From a virus, in the IMG/VR virus record IMGVR_UViG_3300018469_000009, positions 1-22,738 of that record: a stretch of DNA of 22,738 nucleotides. One strand, 5' to 3'. Made by a program: the position numbers and the translations under genes. The notes below the pieces were generated by a model. It was not told the DNA's origin. It searched no databases and worked only from the letters and a program-made list of their open reading frames with translations. Positions 12,189 through 20,319 of this stretch are shown in pieces (the first letter of the stretch is position 1; the number at the start of each line of letters is the position of its first letter).

Positions 12189-15025
12189 CACCCACCCTGG
12201 CGCTGGCGGCGCTTGGCGCGGGCGATCTCCAGCTCGGCAGCGCCTTCGCCGAACCGCTTGTCGAACTCGTCACGCGCCTCGCGATTGGTTCTGAACTCCA
12301 GCAGCCGCTCGATGTACGGCTGCGGCGCTGACGGCGGGGCCTTGACCTCGAACGCCTTCTCCGCGCCGTGCCCGGACAGGTAGTGGTGGTGCTGGTCCTC
12401 GTAGTCGGCGATCTTGGTCCGCGCGACGCGCTCATTCTCGTTGATGATCTTCTGAATGGTGGCGAGCTGCAGCTTGGGATCCGCGCCGATCGTGCCGCTG
12501 GCGACCTTGATGTCGCTGTCGGTGACGCGGCTGTCGGTGCCCTGGATGTTCTGCACCGCCACGCTCAGCATCGACTTGACCGCCGCCGACATCAGCTCGC
12601 TGTTCGAGGCGAGGTCGCCCTCGACCTTGTTGTTGAACATCCAGTCGCGCAGCTTGGCGAGATCGATCCGGCGCTCGGCCCCGAACCCGGTGATGATGCC
12701 GTTTTTGATCGCCTCCTTGGCGAGCTGGCTCTGCCGCAGCACGTTGGCGTTCATGGCGGCGGCGTCTTTTTGCTTGCTGAAGTCGGTGAAGAACTTCTCC
12801 GGCTCGCGCCCGAACCGCTTGGTGTCGGCCGCCTTCTGCTGGGCGTCGCTGGCCTCCGACCACGCCTTGCCCAACGCCGCGGCGTTCTTGTCGCGCTCGC
12901 GCTGGAACGTGTCGTAAGTCGTGGTCTGCTGCTTGTAGATGTCCATGTCGGCTTTGTATTGCTCGACCGACCGCGCGTAAGCGTGCGACCGCTTCTCCTT
13001 CTCGCTCGTGATCACCTGATCGGCGATGCGGGCGACATCCGGGTCGCCGGGGTTTGCCATCTTCCACTGCATCGCCTTGCGCTCGCGCTCGCCCATCGGC
13101 GGCTCGGGCGGCAGCGTCGGCTTGACTGGCGGCTGCATCTCGTAGGGCGCGGCAGTCTGCTGTTGCCCGACCGGCGGCGGCGCGACTTGGGGCGCTGCGC
13201 CTTGCCCGCCACGGGCCTGTGCCAGCACGTCGCCGGGCCGGATCCCCGCCGGCATCGGCTGGATGTCGGTGGTGATGGTCGCCGGCTCAGAGCCAGTCGA
13301 GGTCGGGGGCGAAATCGCCCCCGATTTCGTAGGGTCCGGTTGCGGCACCGCCGGGGCCGGGGTCTGCTGCTGCTGCTGGATGGTGTTGGTGATGGCGTTG
13401 CGTCGCGCCCTGACAGCATCGGCGATGCCGCCGCCGGTGATCGGCCCGACGTCGACCGGCGGCGCGTCACTGGCGACGTCGCCACGGCCCAGCGCTGCGG
13501 TCTGTACGCCGCGGCCGCCGCCGCTGCCGCCGACCACCTCGGCCAGCAGCGCGTCGGACAGCAGCTCCCGCGGGGAGGGCTCGTCCTGCTGCATCAGCGC
13601 CGCCGCCACCCGCTCGCGCGGGCCGGCATTGACCGTGATGGCGGTGCCGCCACCGCCGGGCTCGCCGGGCAGTCCCATCCGTCTCGTAAAATCCTGACCG
13701 TAGCCGGCGACCGTCAGGCGGCCATGCTGGTCGGTCTTGGCGAGGTTCTTCATGCCACGCTCGCCGGCGTACCACGCCCGCGCCGCGCCCTCGTCGCCGT
13801 ACTTGGGGATGTAGTCGCCCTCGAACTTCTGCCGGAACGTGATGTCCTGGGCGTTCCGGTTTCCTCGGAACTGCTCGGGCGTCATTCGGTAGCCCAGCGC
13901 CTTCTCGGTCCACGGGCCGACGTTGCGGCCCATGATGCCGTAGGCACCGACAGCTCGATCGCCGGTCTTGGTGACCGCATGCAGCATGTTGTAGGGGTCG
14001 CGGTTGCCGCCGCTCTCGATCCCCCTGCTTGCCGCCATACGGGCCTGCGACCGCGGGTCCATCTGTGGCCCCTCGAACGGGATCCCACTAGGTGAGGGAG
14101 CTGCAGCCGCCTGCTGCGGCTCCGGGATCTGCGGCCGCGGCCGTGGCATGGCCATGGGGCCGGGCTGCGGGGCCCGTGGATCGACCGGCGGATTGACCGC
14201 GGCAGTCGGCAGCGTCATCGGCCCACCAGCGCCCTGCGGCGGCCCCTGCGGGGCCTGCGCCAGCTCCGGTGGCGGCTGCACTGGCGACAGCGGGGCGTTC
14301 AGCGCGGCGAGCTGCGGGTCGCTGTAGGTGCGACCGGCAAAGCTGGCCGCGGGTAGATTGCTGACGTCCGGCTGCACGCCGCCCTGCGCCTGGGTTGGGT
14401 CGAACACCAGATCGTTGCGCGACGGCATCGCCCGCGTCAGCGGCTGCTGCATTGCTGGAGCGAAGCGGCTGGCGACCTGAGCGTTCGGTGACGGCTCGGG
14501 TGCCGGGGCGGTCGAGGTGAACGCCGCATTGAACCGGTCGGCGACCGGGCTCTCCTGCGGGGCCAGCGACGCCGCGCCGGGCGGCGGCCCGGTGTCGGCG
14601 ACAACATCCGGCGGCACCTCGGGCGGCAGCGCCGCGGTGCGCATCGGCGGATCCGGGAACGCGCCTGGGTCAGCGCTGCTGACCGGGGCCGGCGCGACGT
14701 CGACCGGGGCCTCGGTGCGCGGCGCAACGGAGGGCCGCTGCGGCGTCGGCTCTGTCGTGACGGTCGGCTCGGTGAATTGCCGGCTCTCTTTCGCGAGCTT
14801 GGCGTCGCGCGCCCTCTCGGCCTGCTCGAGCCGCCACATCAGGCCAGCCTCGCCGATCCCCTCGCCCAGCGCTGTGAGGCCCTCGCCGAGGTTCTTCGGG
14901 TAGCCCTTCTGCCGCGCCGCCAGGGCGAGCGCGATGCGGCGGCGCATCTCCAGTGAGCTGTAGCTCATGCCAGGATCCTGGCCGCCGCCGGGCCAGATCA
15001 GGTAGCCACCTTCTTCGCGGGCCAT
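12188..15025 (-). CDS. Virion-associated lytic transglycosylase-like protein (945 aa)
   Basis: The start at 15025 has AGGTGG upstream and follows the preceding stop by 1 nt. Residues 1-80 are helical. Residues about 85-325 are a Pro/Ala/Gln-rich linker, probably disordered. Residues 327-450 carry a lysozyme-like transglycosylase core: ARMAASRGIESGGNRDPYN with candidate catalytic Glu337, then GDRAVGAYGIMGRNVGPW, then YGDEGAARAWYAG. A second disordered linker (about 540-640) is followed by a long coiled-coil C-terminal part (KMANPGDPDVARIADQV...EKEKRSHAYARSVEQYKADMD...). Internal enzymes of this design locally open peptidoglycan during genome injection, as T7 gp16 does. The neighbours are other putative internal proteins. 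A pair of overlapping hairpins lies in the second linker (13305-13329). Confidence 0.78.
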   Translation of the reverse strand: MAREEGGYLIWPGGGQDPGMSYSSLEMRRRIALALAARQKGYPKNLGEGLTALGEGIGEAGLMWRLEQAERARDAKLAKESRQFTEPTVTTEPTPQRPSVAPRTEAPVDVAPAPVSSADPGAFPDPPMRTAALPPEVPPDVVADTGPPPGAASLAPQESPVADRFNAAFTSTAPAPEPSPNAQVASRFAPAMQQPLTRAMPSRNDLVFDPTQAQGGVQPDVSNLPAASFAGRTYSDPQLAALNAPLSPVQPPPELAQAPQGPPQGAGGPMTLPTAAVNPPVDPRAPQPGPMAMPRPRPQIPEPQQAAAAPSPSGIPFEGPQMDPRSQARMAASRGIESGGNRDPYNMLHAVTKTGDRAVGAYGIMGRNVGPWTEKALGYRMTPEQFRGNRNAQDITFRQKFEGDYIPKYGDEGAARAWYAGERGMKNLAKTDQHGRLTVAGYGQDFTRRMGLPGEPGGGGTAITVNAGPRERVAAALMQQDEPSPRELLSDALLAEVVGGSGGGRGVQTAALGRGDVASDAPPVDVGPITGGGIADAVRARRNAITNTIQQQQQTPAPAVPQPDPTKSGAISPPTSTGSEPATITTDIQPMPAGIRPGDVLAQARGGQGAAPQVAPPPVGQQQTAAPYEMQPPVKPTLPPEPPMGERERKAMQWKMANPGDPDVARIADQVITSEKEKRSHAYARSVEQYKADMDIYKQQTTTYDTFQRERDKNAAALGKAWSEASDAQQKAADTKRFGREPEKFFTDFSKQKDAAAMNANVLRQSQLAKEAIKNGIITGFGAERRIDLAKLRDWMFNNKVEGDLASNSELMSAAVKSMLSVAVQNIQGTDSRVTDSDIKVASGTIGADPKLQLATIQKIINENERVARTKIADYEDQHHHYLSGHGAEKAFEVKAPPSAPQPYIERLLEFRTNREARDEFDKRFGEGAAELEIARAKRRQRQGG
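13305..13329. repeat. Two overlapping mutually exclusive hairpins in coding DNA
   Basis: CGAAATCG-CCCC-CGATTTCG (13310-13329) is a perfect 8-bp stem with a 4-nt loop. GGGGGCGA-AA-TCGCCCCC (13305-13322) is a second perfect inverted repeat sharing most of the same bases. Both lie in the disordered linker of the transglycosylase gene, where codon choice is free. Confidence 0.55.
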
Positions 15026-15026
15026 G

Positions 15027-16430
15027 TCACGCCACCTTCAGGATTGAGCCCAGCTTGGCTTGGTCGATGTACTTGATGCCGCCGCGGGTCTTGACGGCGC
15101 GCTTGTCGATCTTCTCGACGTCCTGCGCCATCGGTCCGACGTGGCGCTGCTTTTGCGGGTCGTGCTTGTAGCTGTACTCGTAGACCGGCAGCTCCTCGCG
15201 CTCGCCCTTCGGGTCGGTCGCGAACACGCTGGCGATCGGCACCACGTTGTCCTTCATGCGCTCGTCGGACATCTTCATCATGCCGCCGAGCATGCCGAAT
15301 ATGCCGCCCATCAACGCGTTCTGGTTGGCGCTCTCCTGCTTGTAGACGTCCATGTCCTGCGAGAACCGCGTGTTGATCAGCCCGGCGACGTCGGTGGTCG
15401 GGATCTGGTTGTTCGGCGTGTTGACAAAGTTTGGGTTGCTGATCTGCGAGCCCGACAGCAGCGAGCTGATCTCGTTGATCGGCTGATTGCGCAGCGCGTA
15501 CTGCTCGTTCATGTACTGGTTGCGCGACATGTTCTGCGCGTTGAACGCGGTCTGCGCCTGCGCCATCTGCTGCGCGAGGCCGGCGTTGGCGAACTCACCA
15601 CGCGCCGCGGCCTGCGTGAAATCGTTGATCTGCGCCTGATTGAAGAATTGCCCGCGGCCCTGCGCCTGCGTGTAGGCCTGCTGCTGCGCGGCATTCTGGA
15701 AGCCGGCGCGCTGCGCCGCCATGTCCATCATGCGCTGCTGCTCGGCCCCGCCGGCCGCCGTCACACCAAGCCTCGTGTCGGTGGCCTGCCGGTTGTAGTC
15801 GTCCATCGCCGACGCGTAGGCCTGCGAACCATAGCGAATGCCCTGGTCGGCCAGCCGCTGCTCGATGTTGCCGCGCTCGCGCTCGAGCTGCGGATTGAGC
15901 CGGCCGAACAGCGCCTCCTCGACGCGGCTACGGTCGGCGCTGAAGTTGTCGGCCGGCCCGTAGCTGCGCGTGATGTCGCCGGCATCGCCGAACGTGCGCT
16001 GCTGCGCGCCGACGTCGCCGAACGTGGTGGCCGCCTGCGGGATCCCGCTGATGGTCGAGGCGTCGCCGGCCTCCGGGGCCGCCTTGAGATTGATGTCGGC
16101 ACCGAGGTGCTTCGACAGCCGCGCCGATTGCGCGTTCGCCATGCCAGCCAAGTTGTACTTGGTGGCCATGGTCTGGTCTTGGATGGCTTGGCCTTGCGGC
16201 GACAACACCTGCGTCGCCGTGAAGGTCGGGATCCCGACCGAGAGGTTGGTGTAGGGGTCGCTCCAATTGTATTGGCCCGTCACGTCATAGCGCATCGAGC
16301 CTTCGGGCGTGATCTGGTTGGTGTTGTTGAGAAACGCATTGGCGATCGACGTCGCGACGTTGGTCGACGTCGAGGCGCGCGCGGTGTCGACCGGGTTCGG
16401 TGCGGGAGGTGGTGAGGACTTGCCGCCCAT
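15027..16430 (-). CDS. Virion protein with C-terminal S74-type chaperone domain
   Basis: The start at 16430 follows the upstream stop by one base and gives 467 residues. It opens MGGKSSPPPAPNPVDTARAS, with 'SIANAFLNNTNQITPEGSMRYDVTGQYNW' after it, the usual opening of a podovirus virion protein family. The centre is Ala/Gln-rich and helical (AQRAGFQNAAQQQAYTQAQGRGQFFNQ...). Residues 388-467 form a peptidase S74/intramolecular chaperone domain: SDERMKDNV with the Ser388/Lys393 pair, ELPVYEYSYKHDPQKQRHVGPMAQDVEKID, and GGIKYIDQAKL. In endosialidases and fibres this domain trimerises the protein and then cuts itself off at the Ser. Here it lacks the long coiled-coil tail, so cleavage is uncertain. 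It probably belongs to the tail or injection apparatus. Confidence 0.8.
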   Translation of the reverse strand: MGGKSSPPPAPNPVDTARASTSTNVATSIANAFLNNTNQITPEGSMRYDVTGQYNWSDPYTNLSVGIPTFTATQVLSPQGQAIQDQTMATKYNLAGMANAQSARLSKHLGADINLKAAPEAGDASTISGIPQAATTFGDVGAQQRTFGDAGDITRSYGPADNFSADRSRVEEALFGRLNPQLERERGNIEQRLADQGIRYGSQAYASAMDDYNRQATDTRLGVTAAGGAEQQRMMDMAAQRAGFQNAAQQQAYTQAQGRGQFFNQAQINDFTQAAARGEFANAGLAQQMAQAQTAFNAQNMSRNQYMNEQYALRNQPINEISSLLSGSQISNPNFVNTPNNQIPTTDVAGLINTRFSQDMDVYKQESANQNALMGGIFGMLGGMMKMSDERMKDNVVPIASVFATDPKGEREELPVYEYSYKHDPQKQRHVGPMAQDVEKIDKRAVKTRGGIKYIDQAKLGSILKVA

Positions 16431-16431
16431 C

Positions 16432-16914
16432 TCAGTACAGCCCCTGCCCTGGCACTGGTGGCAACGGCAGCTGGGTGCCTGGGACCTGCCCGAGCTGCGG
16501 CGGCTGGCCGCCGACCACGCCCGGCACCGGCGGCACCGGCGGCAGCGGCGCGCCGCCCATCTGCGGCGGCGGTGCCTGCGGCGGTCCGACCGTGGGCTGG
16601 GCGATCGAGCCCGGCGGTGGCGCAAACATCTGTCCTGGGCCTCGCGCGGGGCCGCCACCCGGCATTGCGGTCGGCATTGCGCCCGCCATGCCGGGAGCCG
16701 GCGGCGCGGCGGTCGGAGGCATCGGGCTGCTCATGCCCGGCATCCCAGGCATGCCCGGCGGTGCAGCGACGCCGGCGGGGACGATCGGCGACTGCGTCGG
16801 CGCGCCGGCACCGCTGCCCGGCATCGCGGTGCGCGGCGGCGGGTTCTGCACATTCATCAGCGCCTGCGTGATCTGGTTGCGCATACGGTCTGCGCCGTAG
16901 CTCGGGACTGGCAT
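16432..16914 (-). CDS. Pro/Gly/Met-rich low-complexity virion-operon protein (160 aa)
   Basis: The ATG at 16914 gives a 1-nt TGATG overlap with the GNAT-like gene; a GTG three bases upstream is an alternative. After a short helical N-terminus (MPVPSYGADRMRNQITQALMNVQN) the rest is low-complexity, with stretches such as PGMPGMPGMSSPMPPTAAPP, PGGGPARGPGQMFAPPP and PPLPPVPPVPG. No strict Gly-X-Y collagen repeat is kept. Such a chain would be disordered or form polyproline helices, useful as a flexible spacer in the injection apparatus (inference). The start of the next gene follows its TGA by one base. The opposite strand shows long open frames only because of the GC-rich repeats. Confidence 0.62.
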   Translation of the reverse strand: MPVPSYGADRMRNQITQALMNVQNPPPRTAMPGSGAGAPTQSPIVPAGVAAPPGMPGMPGMSSPMPPTAAPPAPGMAGAMPTAMPGGGPARGPGQMFAPPPGSIAQPTVGPPQAPPPQMGGAPLPPVPPVPGVVGGQPPQLGQVPGTQLPLPPVPGQGLY

Positions 16915-17399
16915 CACGCGGCCTCCATCATGGTGGCAGCCTCAGGCAGATGATGCTTGAGGCGCTTGTTGAAGCGATTGTTGGCCCAGTCCTCGACCGT
17001 CAACGTGCACAGCACGCCGTCGCGGTCGCGGCCGAACATGCGAGGCACTTTGATGAACGCGTAGTCGTAGGCCGCCAGCATCCCCAGCAGCTCCTCGTTG
17101 TCGGCCGGCGTGCGCTGCCAGACCATCTGGCACCCGCACGTCACGAACGGGTACTGATACATCCGCGCGATGGTGCCGCGCGTCAGCCAGCGCTTGTCGA
17201 CCGCCGCGCCGTTGATCTCGATGGTCGCGGAGAGCGGATCGTAGTTCGCGTACACCAGCCCGGCGATCAGCTTGCCGTCCTCGTCGATCACACCGATCGC
17301 GCGCGCGCCAGGACCGAACGAGCGGCCGCCGACGTGCGGGATCATCGCCGAGACAAAATCGGCGACGACGTCGTGGTGATCGTAGACGTATCGCAGCAT
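16914..17399 (-). CDS. GNAT-like acetyltransferase of the virion operon (161 aa)
   Basis: The start at 17399 follows the upstream stop by 3 nt. The order of elements fits a GNAT fold. An N-terminal helix (DVVADFVSAMIPHVGG) comes first, then paired strands AIGVIDEDGKLIAGLVYANYDPLSATIEINGA. Next comes a helix-loop segment RWLTRGTIARMYQYPFVTCGCQMVW where acetyl-CoA would bind, then QRTPADNEELLGMLAAYDYAFIKVPRMFGRDRDGVLCTL. Phage proteins of this type recur between head and tail genes of short-tailed phages and are annotated as acetyltransferases; substrates are unknown. The usual R/Q-x-x-G-x-G/A loop is not clearly kept (RGTIARM is the closest), so catalysis is open. Confidence 0.65.
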   Translation of the reverse strand: MLRYVYDHHDVVADFVSAMIPHVGGRSFGPGARAIGVIDEDGKLIAGLVYANYDPLSATIEINGAAVDKRWLTRGTIARMYQYPFVTCGCQMVWQRTPADNEELLGMLAAYDYAFIKVPRMFGRDRDGVLCTLTVEDWANNRFNKRLKHHLPEAATMMEAA

Positions 17400-17407
17400 G
17401 CATCACC
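17393..17407. repeat. 15-nt junction repeat, copy 2
   Basis: Second identical copy of GCAGCATGCATCACC, at the junction of the hypothetical gene ending at 17403 and the acetyltransferase-like gene starting at 17399. The proteins on either side of the two copies are unrelated, so the identity does not come from gene duplication that I can see. Confidence 0.6.
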
Positions 17408-17936
17408 CGTACTGGAACGCGTACTGATCCGGCTGGCCGCTGTAGGCGTCGTCGCCCAGATACCAGGGGTCGTCTTGGATATTGCGCGCCCAGTTGTTTC
17501 GGTTGGTGGTGTTGTCCATTAGCCGCTGCGCGATCGAGGCGCGCCGCGCGCCCATGTCGTAGCGGCCGCCCTGCGCCAGCGCGCGCAGCGCCTCGGGATC
17601 CGCAGTGCCGCGCTGATCGGTAAAGCGCAAGTTGTCTGGAACGCGGGCCGCCCCGTAGGGCCCGACGCCGCCGGGATAGACGCCGGACACGCGGGTGTCG
17701 GTCCACGCCTCCGGCATCCGGGTCGCCTCGATGTCGGCGTGCGTCAGCCCGCGGTTCTCGGCGCGCCACGCGTCGACCGCGCGCTCGGATGGCCGGAAGC
17801 CACGGATGTAGCCGGGTGCGAACATGTCGGTCGGCGCGCCGGGGTCGTACTGCGCGAACAGTTCGCCCAGCGCCTCCGGGCTGGCCTGGGACACCGGCAC
17901 CTCGGGGATCGGAACAGCAACAGCAGCAGCAGGCAT
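17403..17936 (-). CDS. Hypothetical virion-operon protein (177 aa)
   Basis: TAGGAG lies 6 nt before the ATG at 17936, one of the best ribosome-binding sites in the late operon. This suggests high or independent translation after a 9-nt gap. The product has a helical block (SPEALGELFAQYDPGAPTDM), a middle with 'SERAVDAWRAENRGLTHADIEATRMPEAWTDTRVSGVYPGG', and a C-terminal part rich in Asn, Arg and aromatic residues (MGARRASIAQRLMDNTTNRNNWARN, DDPWYLGDDAYSGQPDQYAFQYG). There is no signal, membrane span or known motif. Position between the nozzle-like protein and the acetyltransferase-like gene suggests a minor structural protein. I recognise no family. Confidence 0.6.
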   Translation of the reverse strand: MPAAAVAVPIPEVPVSQASPEALGELFAQYDPGAPTDMFAPGYIRGFRPSERAVDAWRAENRGLTHADIEATRMPEAWTDTRVSGVYPGGVGPYGAARVPDNLRFTDQRGTADPEALRALAQGGRYDMGARRASIAQRLMDNTTNRNNWARNIQDDPWYLGDDAYSGQPDQYAFQYG

Positions 17937-17945
17937 GACACGCTC

Positions 17946-19610
17946 CTAGACGTTGACGCCCAGACGCTCGAACGTCGCATCGATTGAAACCAGCTCGACC
18001 ACCGGCCGCGCGCCCTGCGCCACCATCACCTGCAGGATCGGCGCGTGCGAGTAGCCGGTGCGGCCGACCGAAACCCAGCCGGTGTTGCGGATGCTTGGCG
18101 CGGTGCCGGCGGTCGCCTCCTGATCCCACTTGGCGTCATCCCACAGACCCTGGTCCCACAAATCGGAGACGCCGCTGTCGATGCCGGCCAGCGGCGGGGT
18201 CGGCAGCACGACGACGAAGTCGGTGGCGGCGCTGAGCTGCGGCAGGAACGGCTGGCCGGTCGGCGCAATGAACGACGCCCGCGCCTGATGCCAGACCAAC
18301 TGCGAGGGCTGCGATTGCAGCGCGCCCCAGCCGCCGACCATGGTCGCGACGTAGGGCTGACCGTTGTCGTAGCCGGTGCGGTCGGCCTGCATGATCTGGC
18401 CGGTCTGCGTGCCAAAGAACAGCTCGCCGCGCATCATCATGAAGCACGTAGCGTCCCAGCCGGTGAAGCGGCACCACGCGTTGGTGCTGGTGTTGACGAC
18501 GGCGCAGCGTTGCTGGCCCGGCTTGCCGCCCGGCCATGTCACGAACATGCCGCCGTACTCGTCCCAGCGCTGCATCGTCCACGGCCACTCGCGCTTGTCG
18601 ATTGCCTCGGCGCGCCACATCGAGCGGATGTTGAACGTGACCGCCGCCAGATCGAGCTGGCCGGCGTCCTTGGAAATCGCAGCGCTGGTCGGGATGATGC
18701 CGTCGATCGTCGCGATCAGCAGATCGCCGCCGATGTTGATGTGAGCGTTCATGCCCATCGGGGCCGGCACCTGATAGCGACCCTCTTGCCGCCAGCTCGC
18801 GGCGTTGCTGGGGTCACTGCCAGTGAACACCAAAATTTCTCCGAGGTCGGTCACGAAGCAACACTTGTCGTCGGTGCCGTCGCCTGCATCCAAAGACCAA
18901 ACCGCTCCGAACAGCAGCTTGCCGCCCTTGCTGGCTGCGCCCGACAGCGGGATCATCTCGAGCTGGCCGCCGACCGCGTTGATCGGCAGATACCACGCGT
19001 TCATCGAGCTGGCCTCGATGAAGAAGAACCGATTGCGGTACTTCCAGACGTAGACGAGGTTACTGCCGTTCTCGATGTTGGCGTCCGGGTACTTGATCAT
19101 GTCGACGGTGATCTTGGACGGCTTGCCGGCCGGCGGCATGTAGGCGGCGTCCATCACCTCCCACAGCGAACCGTCAAAGCGCAGCGGCGGGTCGCCGAAA
19201 TCGTTGACCGCAATCAGCCAGTCGCCGGCAGCGTTTGCCACCTGCGAGGCGGCGTAGTTGCCGGACAGTTGTCCGGCCTTGACGACAGCAGCGACCGGCG
19301 AGGTGACCTCGTAGAGCGTGTCGAGCGTGGCGGCGAACATTCGCTGCACGCCGGCGCTGGCGTACTCGAACGACGACACCACCGGAGTGCCGCCCGGCAG
19401 CGTCGCCCATGGGATAAAACCAGCCCGCAGCTTGATGCCGCGCGTGGTCGGCACCCAGTTGTCGAGCACCACCGCAGCGCCCGGCTTCATGAAGGCAAGA
19501 TTGTCGTTGGTGTTCAGCCCGCGGGTCGGCGCGGGGAGCGTGGCCGCCGTGTGCTTCTGGGCGACCTGCTGCGGGACCGGCTGACGCCGGAAGGCAAGAT
19601 GCGCGCTCAT
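17946..19610 (-). CDS. Tail nozzle / DNA-stabilisation-like protein (554 aa)
   Basis: The ATG at 19610 makes a 4-nt ATGA overlap with the adaptor gene; a GTG at 19631 in the same frame is an alternative. After a short lead (PAPTRGLNTNDNLAFMKPGAAVVLDNWVPTTRGIKLRAGF) the protein is rich in beta-strand patterns that repeat, such as VVSSFEYASAGVQRMFAATLDTLYEVTS, NLVYVWKYRNRFFFIEASSMNAWYLP, GEILVFTGSD, GDLLIATIDGIIPTSAAIS and WDATCFMMMRGELFFGTQTGQIMQAD. This looks like a beta-propeller such as those of P22 gp10 and T7-type nozzle proteins, which close the tail channel below the adaptor. The opening 'GL.T.DN...M.PG.A..LDNWVPT..G...R.G' is typical of that class in short-tailed phages. Function is assigned from architecture and order. 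Confidence 0.72.
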   Translation of the reverse strand: MSAHLAFRRQPVPQQVAQKHTAATLPAPTRGLNTNDNLAFMKPGAAVVLDNWVPTTRGIKLRAGFIPWATLPGGTPVVSSFEYASAGVQRMFAATLDTLYEVTSPVAAVVKAGQLSGNYAASQVANAAGDWLIAVNDFGDPPLRFDGSLWEVMDAAYMPPAGKPSKITVDMIKYPDANIENGSNLVYVWKYRNRFFFIEASSMNAWYLPINAVGGQLEMIPLSGAASKGGKLLFGAVWSLDAGDGTDDKCCFVTDLGEILVFTGSDPSNAASWRQEGRYQVPAPMGMNAHINIGGDLLIATIDGIIPTSAAISKDAGQLDLAAVTFNIRSMWRAEAIDKREWPWTMQRWDEYGGMFVTWPGGKPGQQRCAVVNTSTNAWCRFTGWDATCFMMMRGELFFGTQTGQIMQADRTGYDNGQPYVATMVGGWGALQSQPSQLVWHQARASFIAPTGQPFLPQLSAATDFVVVLPTPPLAGIDSGVSDLWDQGLWDDAKWDQEATAGTAPSIRNTGWVSVGRTGYSHAPILQVMVAQGARPVVELVSIDATFERLGVNV

Positions 19611-20317
19611 GGTGGTGTCGGGGCTGGCCACGGATAGGCGACCGTGGCGGCGACCGAGATCGGCACGCGCCCGACGATAATCGGCGACGGCTTGTCGTAG
19701 CCCATCGCCATCGCCAGCGCGTCACTGTAAGTCCCCATGTCCTCCGCGTAGGGCGAGCCTTTGTGGGCCTTCCATTGCCACGTCATGCCCAATTTCAACA
19801 GCCTTTCGCTCAGCACAAAGCGATCATCGTCGGCCGCAAAGGTATCGCCGAACCCGCCGGCGCTCAGCTCCACGCAATTCTTGTCGATGTAGACGAACGA
19901 CGCGGTCTGGCCGACCGGCATCACCGGCGAGATGTGCATTTGCCCGCCGTAGATCGTCCACTCGCCGCGGCCGTCGGACGCGTCGTTGGTGCGGCGCTTC
20001 ACCCACTCGTCGGTGTCCGACACGAACCGCATCGGGGTCTGGGTCTGACCTGAGTTCCAGACGTTGGACGTGATCGGCATCCGCAGGTAGTTGTCTGGCA
20101 GGTCAAACGCCGTGGCGACGCCGTCGCCGACCAGCGTTGCCCGCACCTTGAGCCGGGTCCAGTCGCGGGTGTCATAGGCGATGCGCCGGGCCATTTCGTT
20201 GGCCAGCGCCAGCATCTCCAGCATGGTGCGATTGGCGGTGATCCCGGAGAACACGCTGGCCGGCACGACGACGCCGACCGTCGCGCAGACATCCTTCGTC
20301 ACCGACAGGATCGTCAT
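19607..20317 (-). CDS. Head-tail adaptor-like protein (236 aa)
   Basis: AAGG precedes the ATG at 20317. The N-terminal half is helical: TILSVTKDVCATVGVVVPASV...RTMLEMLALANEMARRIAYDTRDWTRLKVRATLVGDGVATAFDLPDNYLRMPITSNVW. It fits phage tail-accessory/adaptor proteins (P22 gp4 and T7 gp11 class), in which a helical bundle contacts the portal and 'ANE....I....W..L' is usual. The C-terminal half has GEWTIYGGQMHISPVMPVGQTASFVYIDKNCVELSAGGFGDTFAADDDRFVLSERLLKLGMTWQWK, a common phage block ending with '...ERLL.LG..W.WK...G.PYAED...Y..AL'. That block is frequent in proteins between capsid and nozzle genes. It would extend the portal channel toward the nozzle encoded next. Confidence 0.72.
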   Translation of the reverse strand: MTILSVTKDVCATVGVVVPASVFSGITANRTMLEMLALANEMARRIAYDTRDWTRLKVRATLVGDGVATAFDLPDNYLRMPITSNVWNSGQTQTPMRFVSDTDEWVKRRTNDASDGRGEWTIYGGQMHISPVMPVGQTASFVYIDKNCVELSAGGFGDTFAADDDRFVLSERLLKLGMTWQWKAHKGSPYAEDMGTYSDALAMAMGYDKPSPIIVGRVPISVAATVAYPWPAPTPP

Positions 20318-20319
20318 CG

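Noticed and set aside
12368-14095. A 575-codon open frame on the + strand
   Set aside because: It is antisense to the transglycosylase gene and low in structure-forming pattern. The minus-strand frame has a catalytic motif, a ribosome-binding site and tight neighbours.
15060-16415. A 451-codon open frame on the + strand
   Set aside because: It is antisense to the S74-domain protein and rich in Arg, Leu and Val through mirrored codons; no start context.
16432-16914. Collagen-like Gly-X-Y protein
   Set aside because: There are PGMPGMPGM-type runs, but the triplet register is not maintained; low-complexity Pro/Gly protein is the safer call.
18045-19637. A 530-codon open frame on the + strand
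   Set aside because: It lies opposite the nozzle-like gene. Its translation is Arg/Ala/Gly-biased without motifs, and it has no ribosome-binding site; it is a GC-driven shadow.
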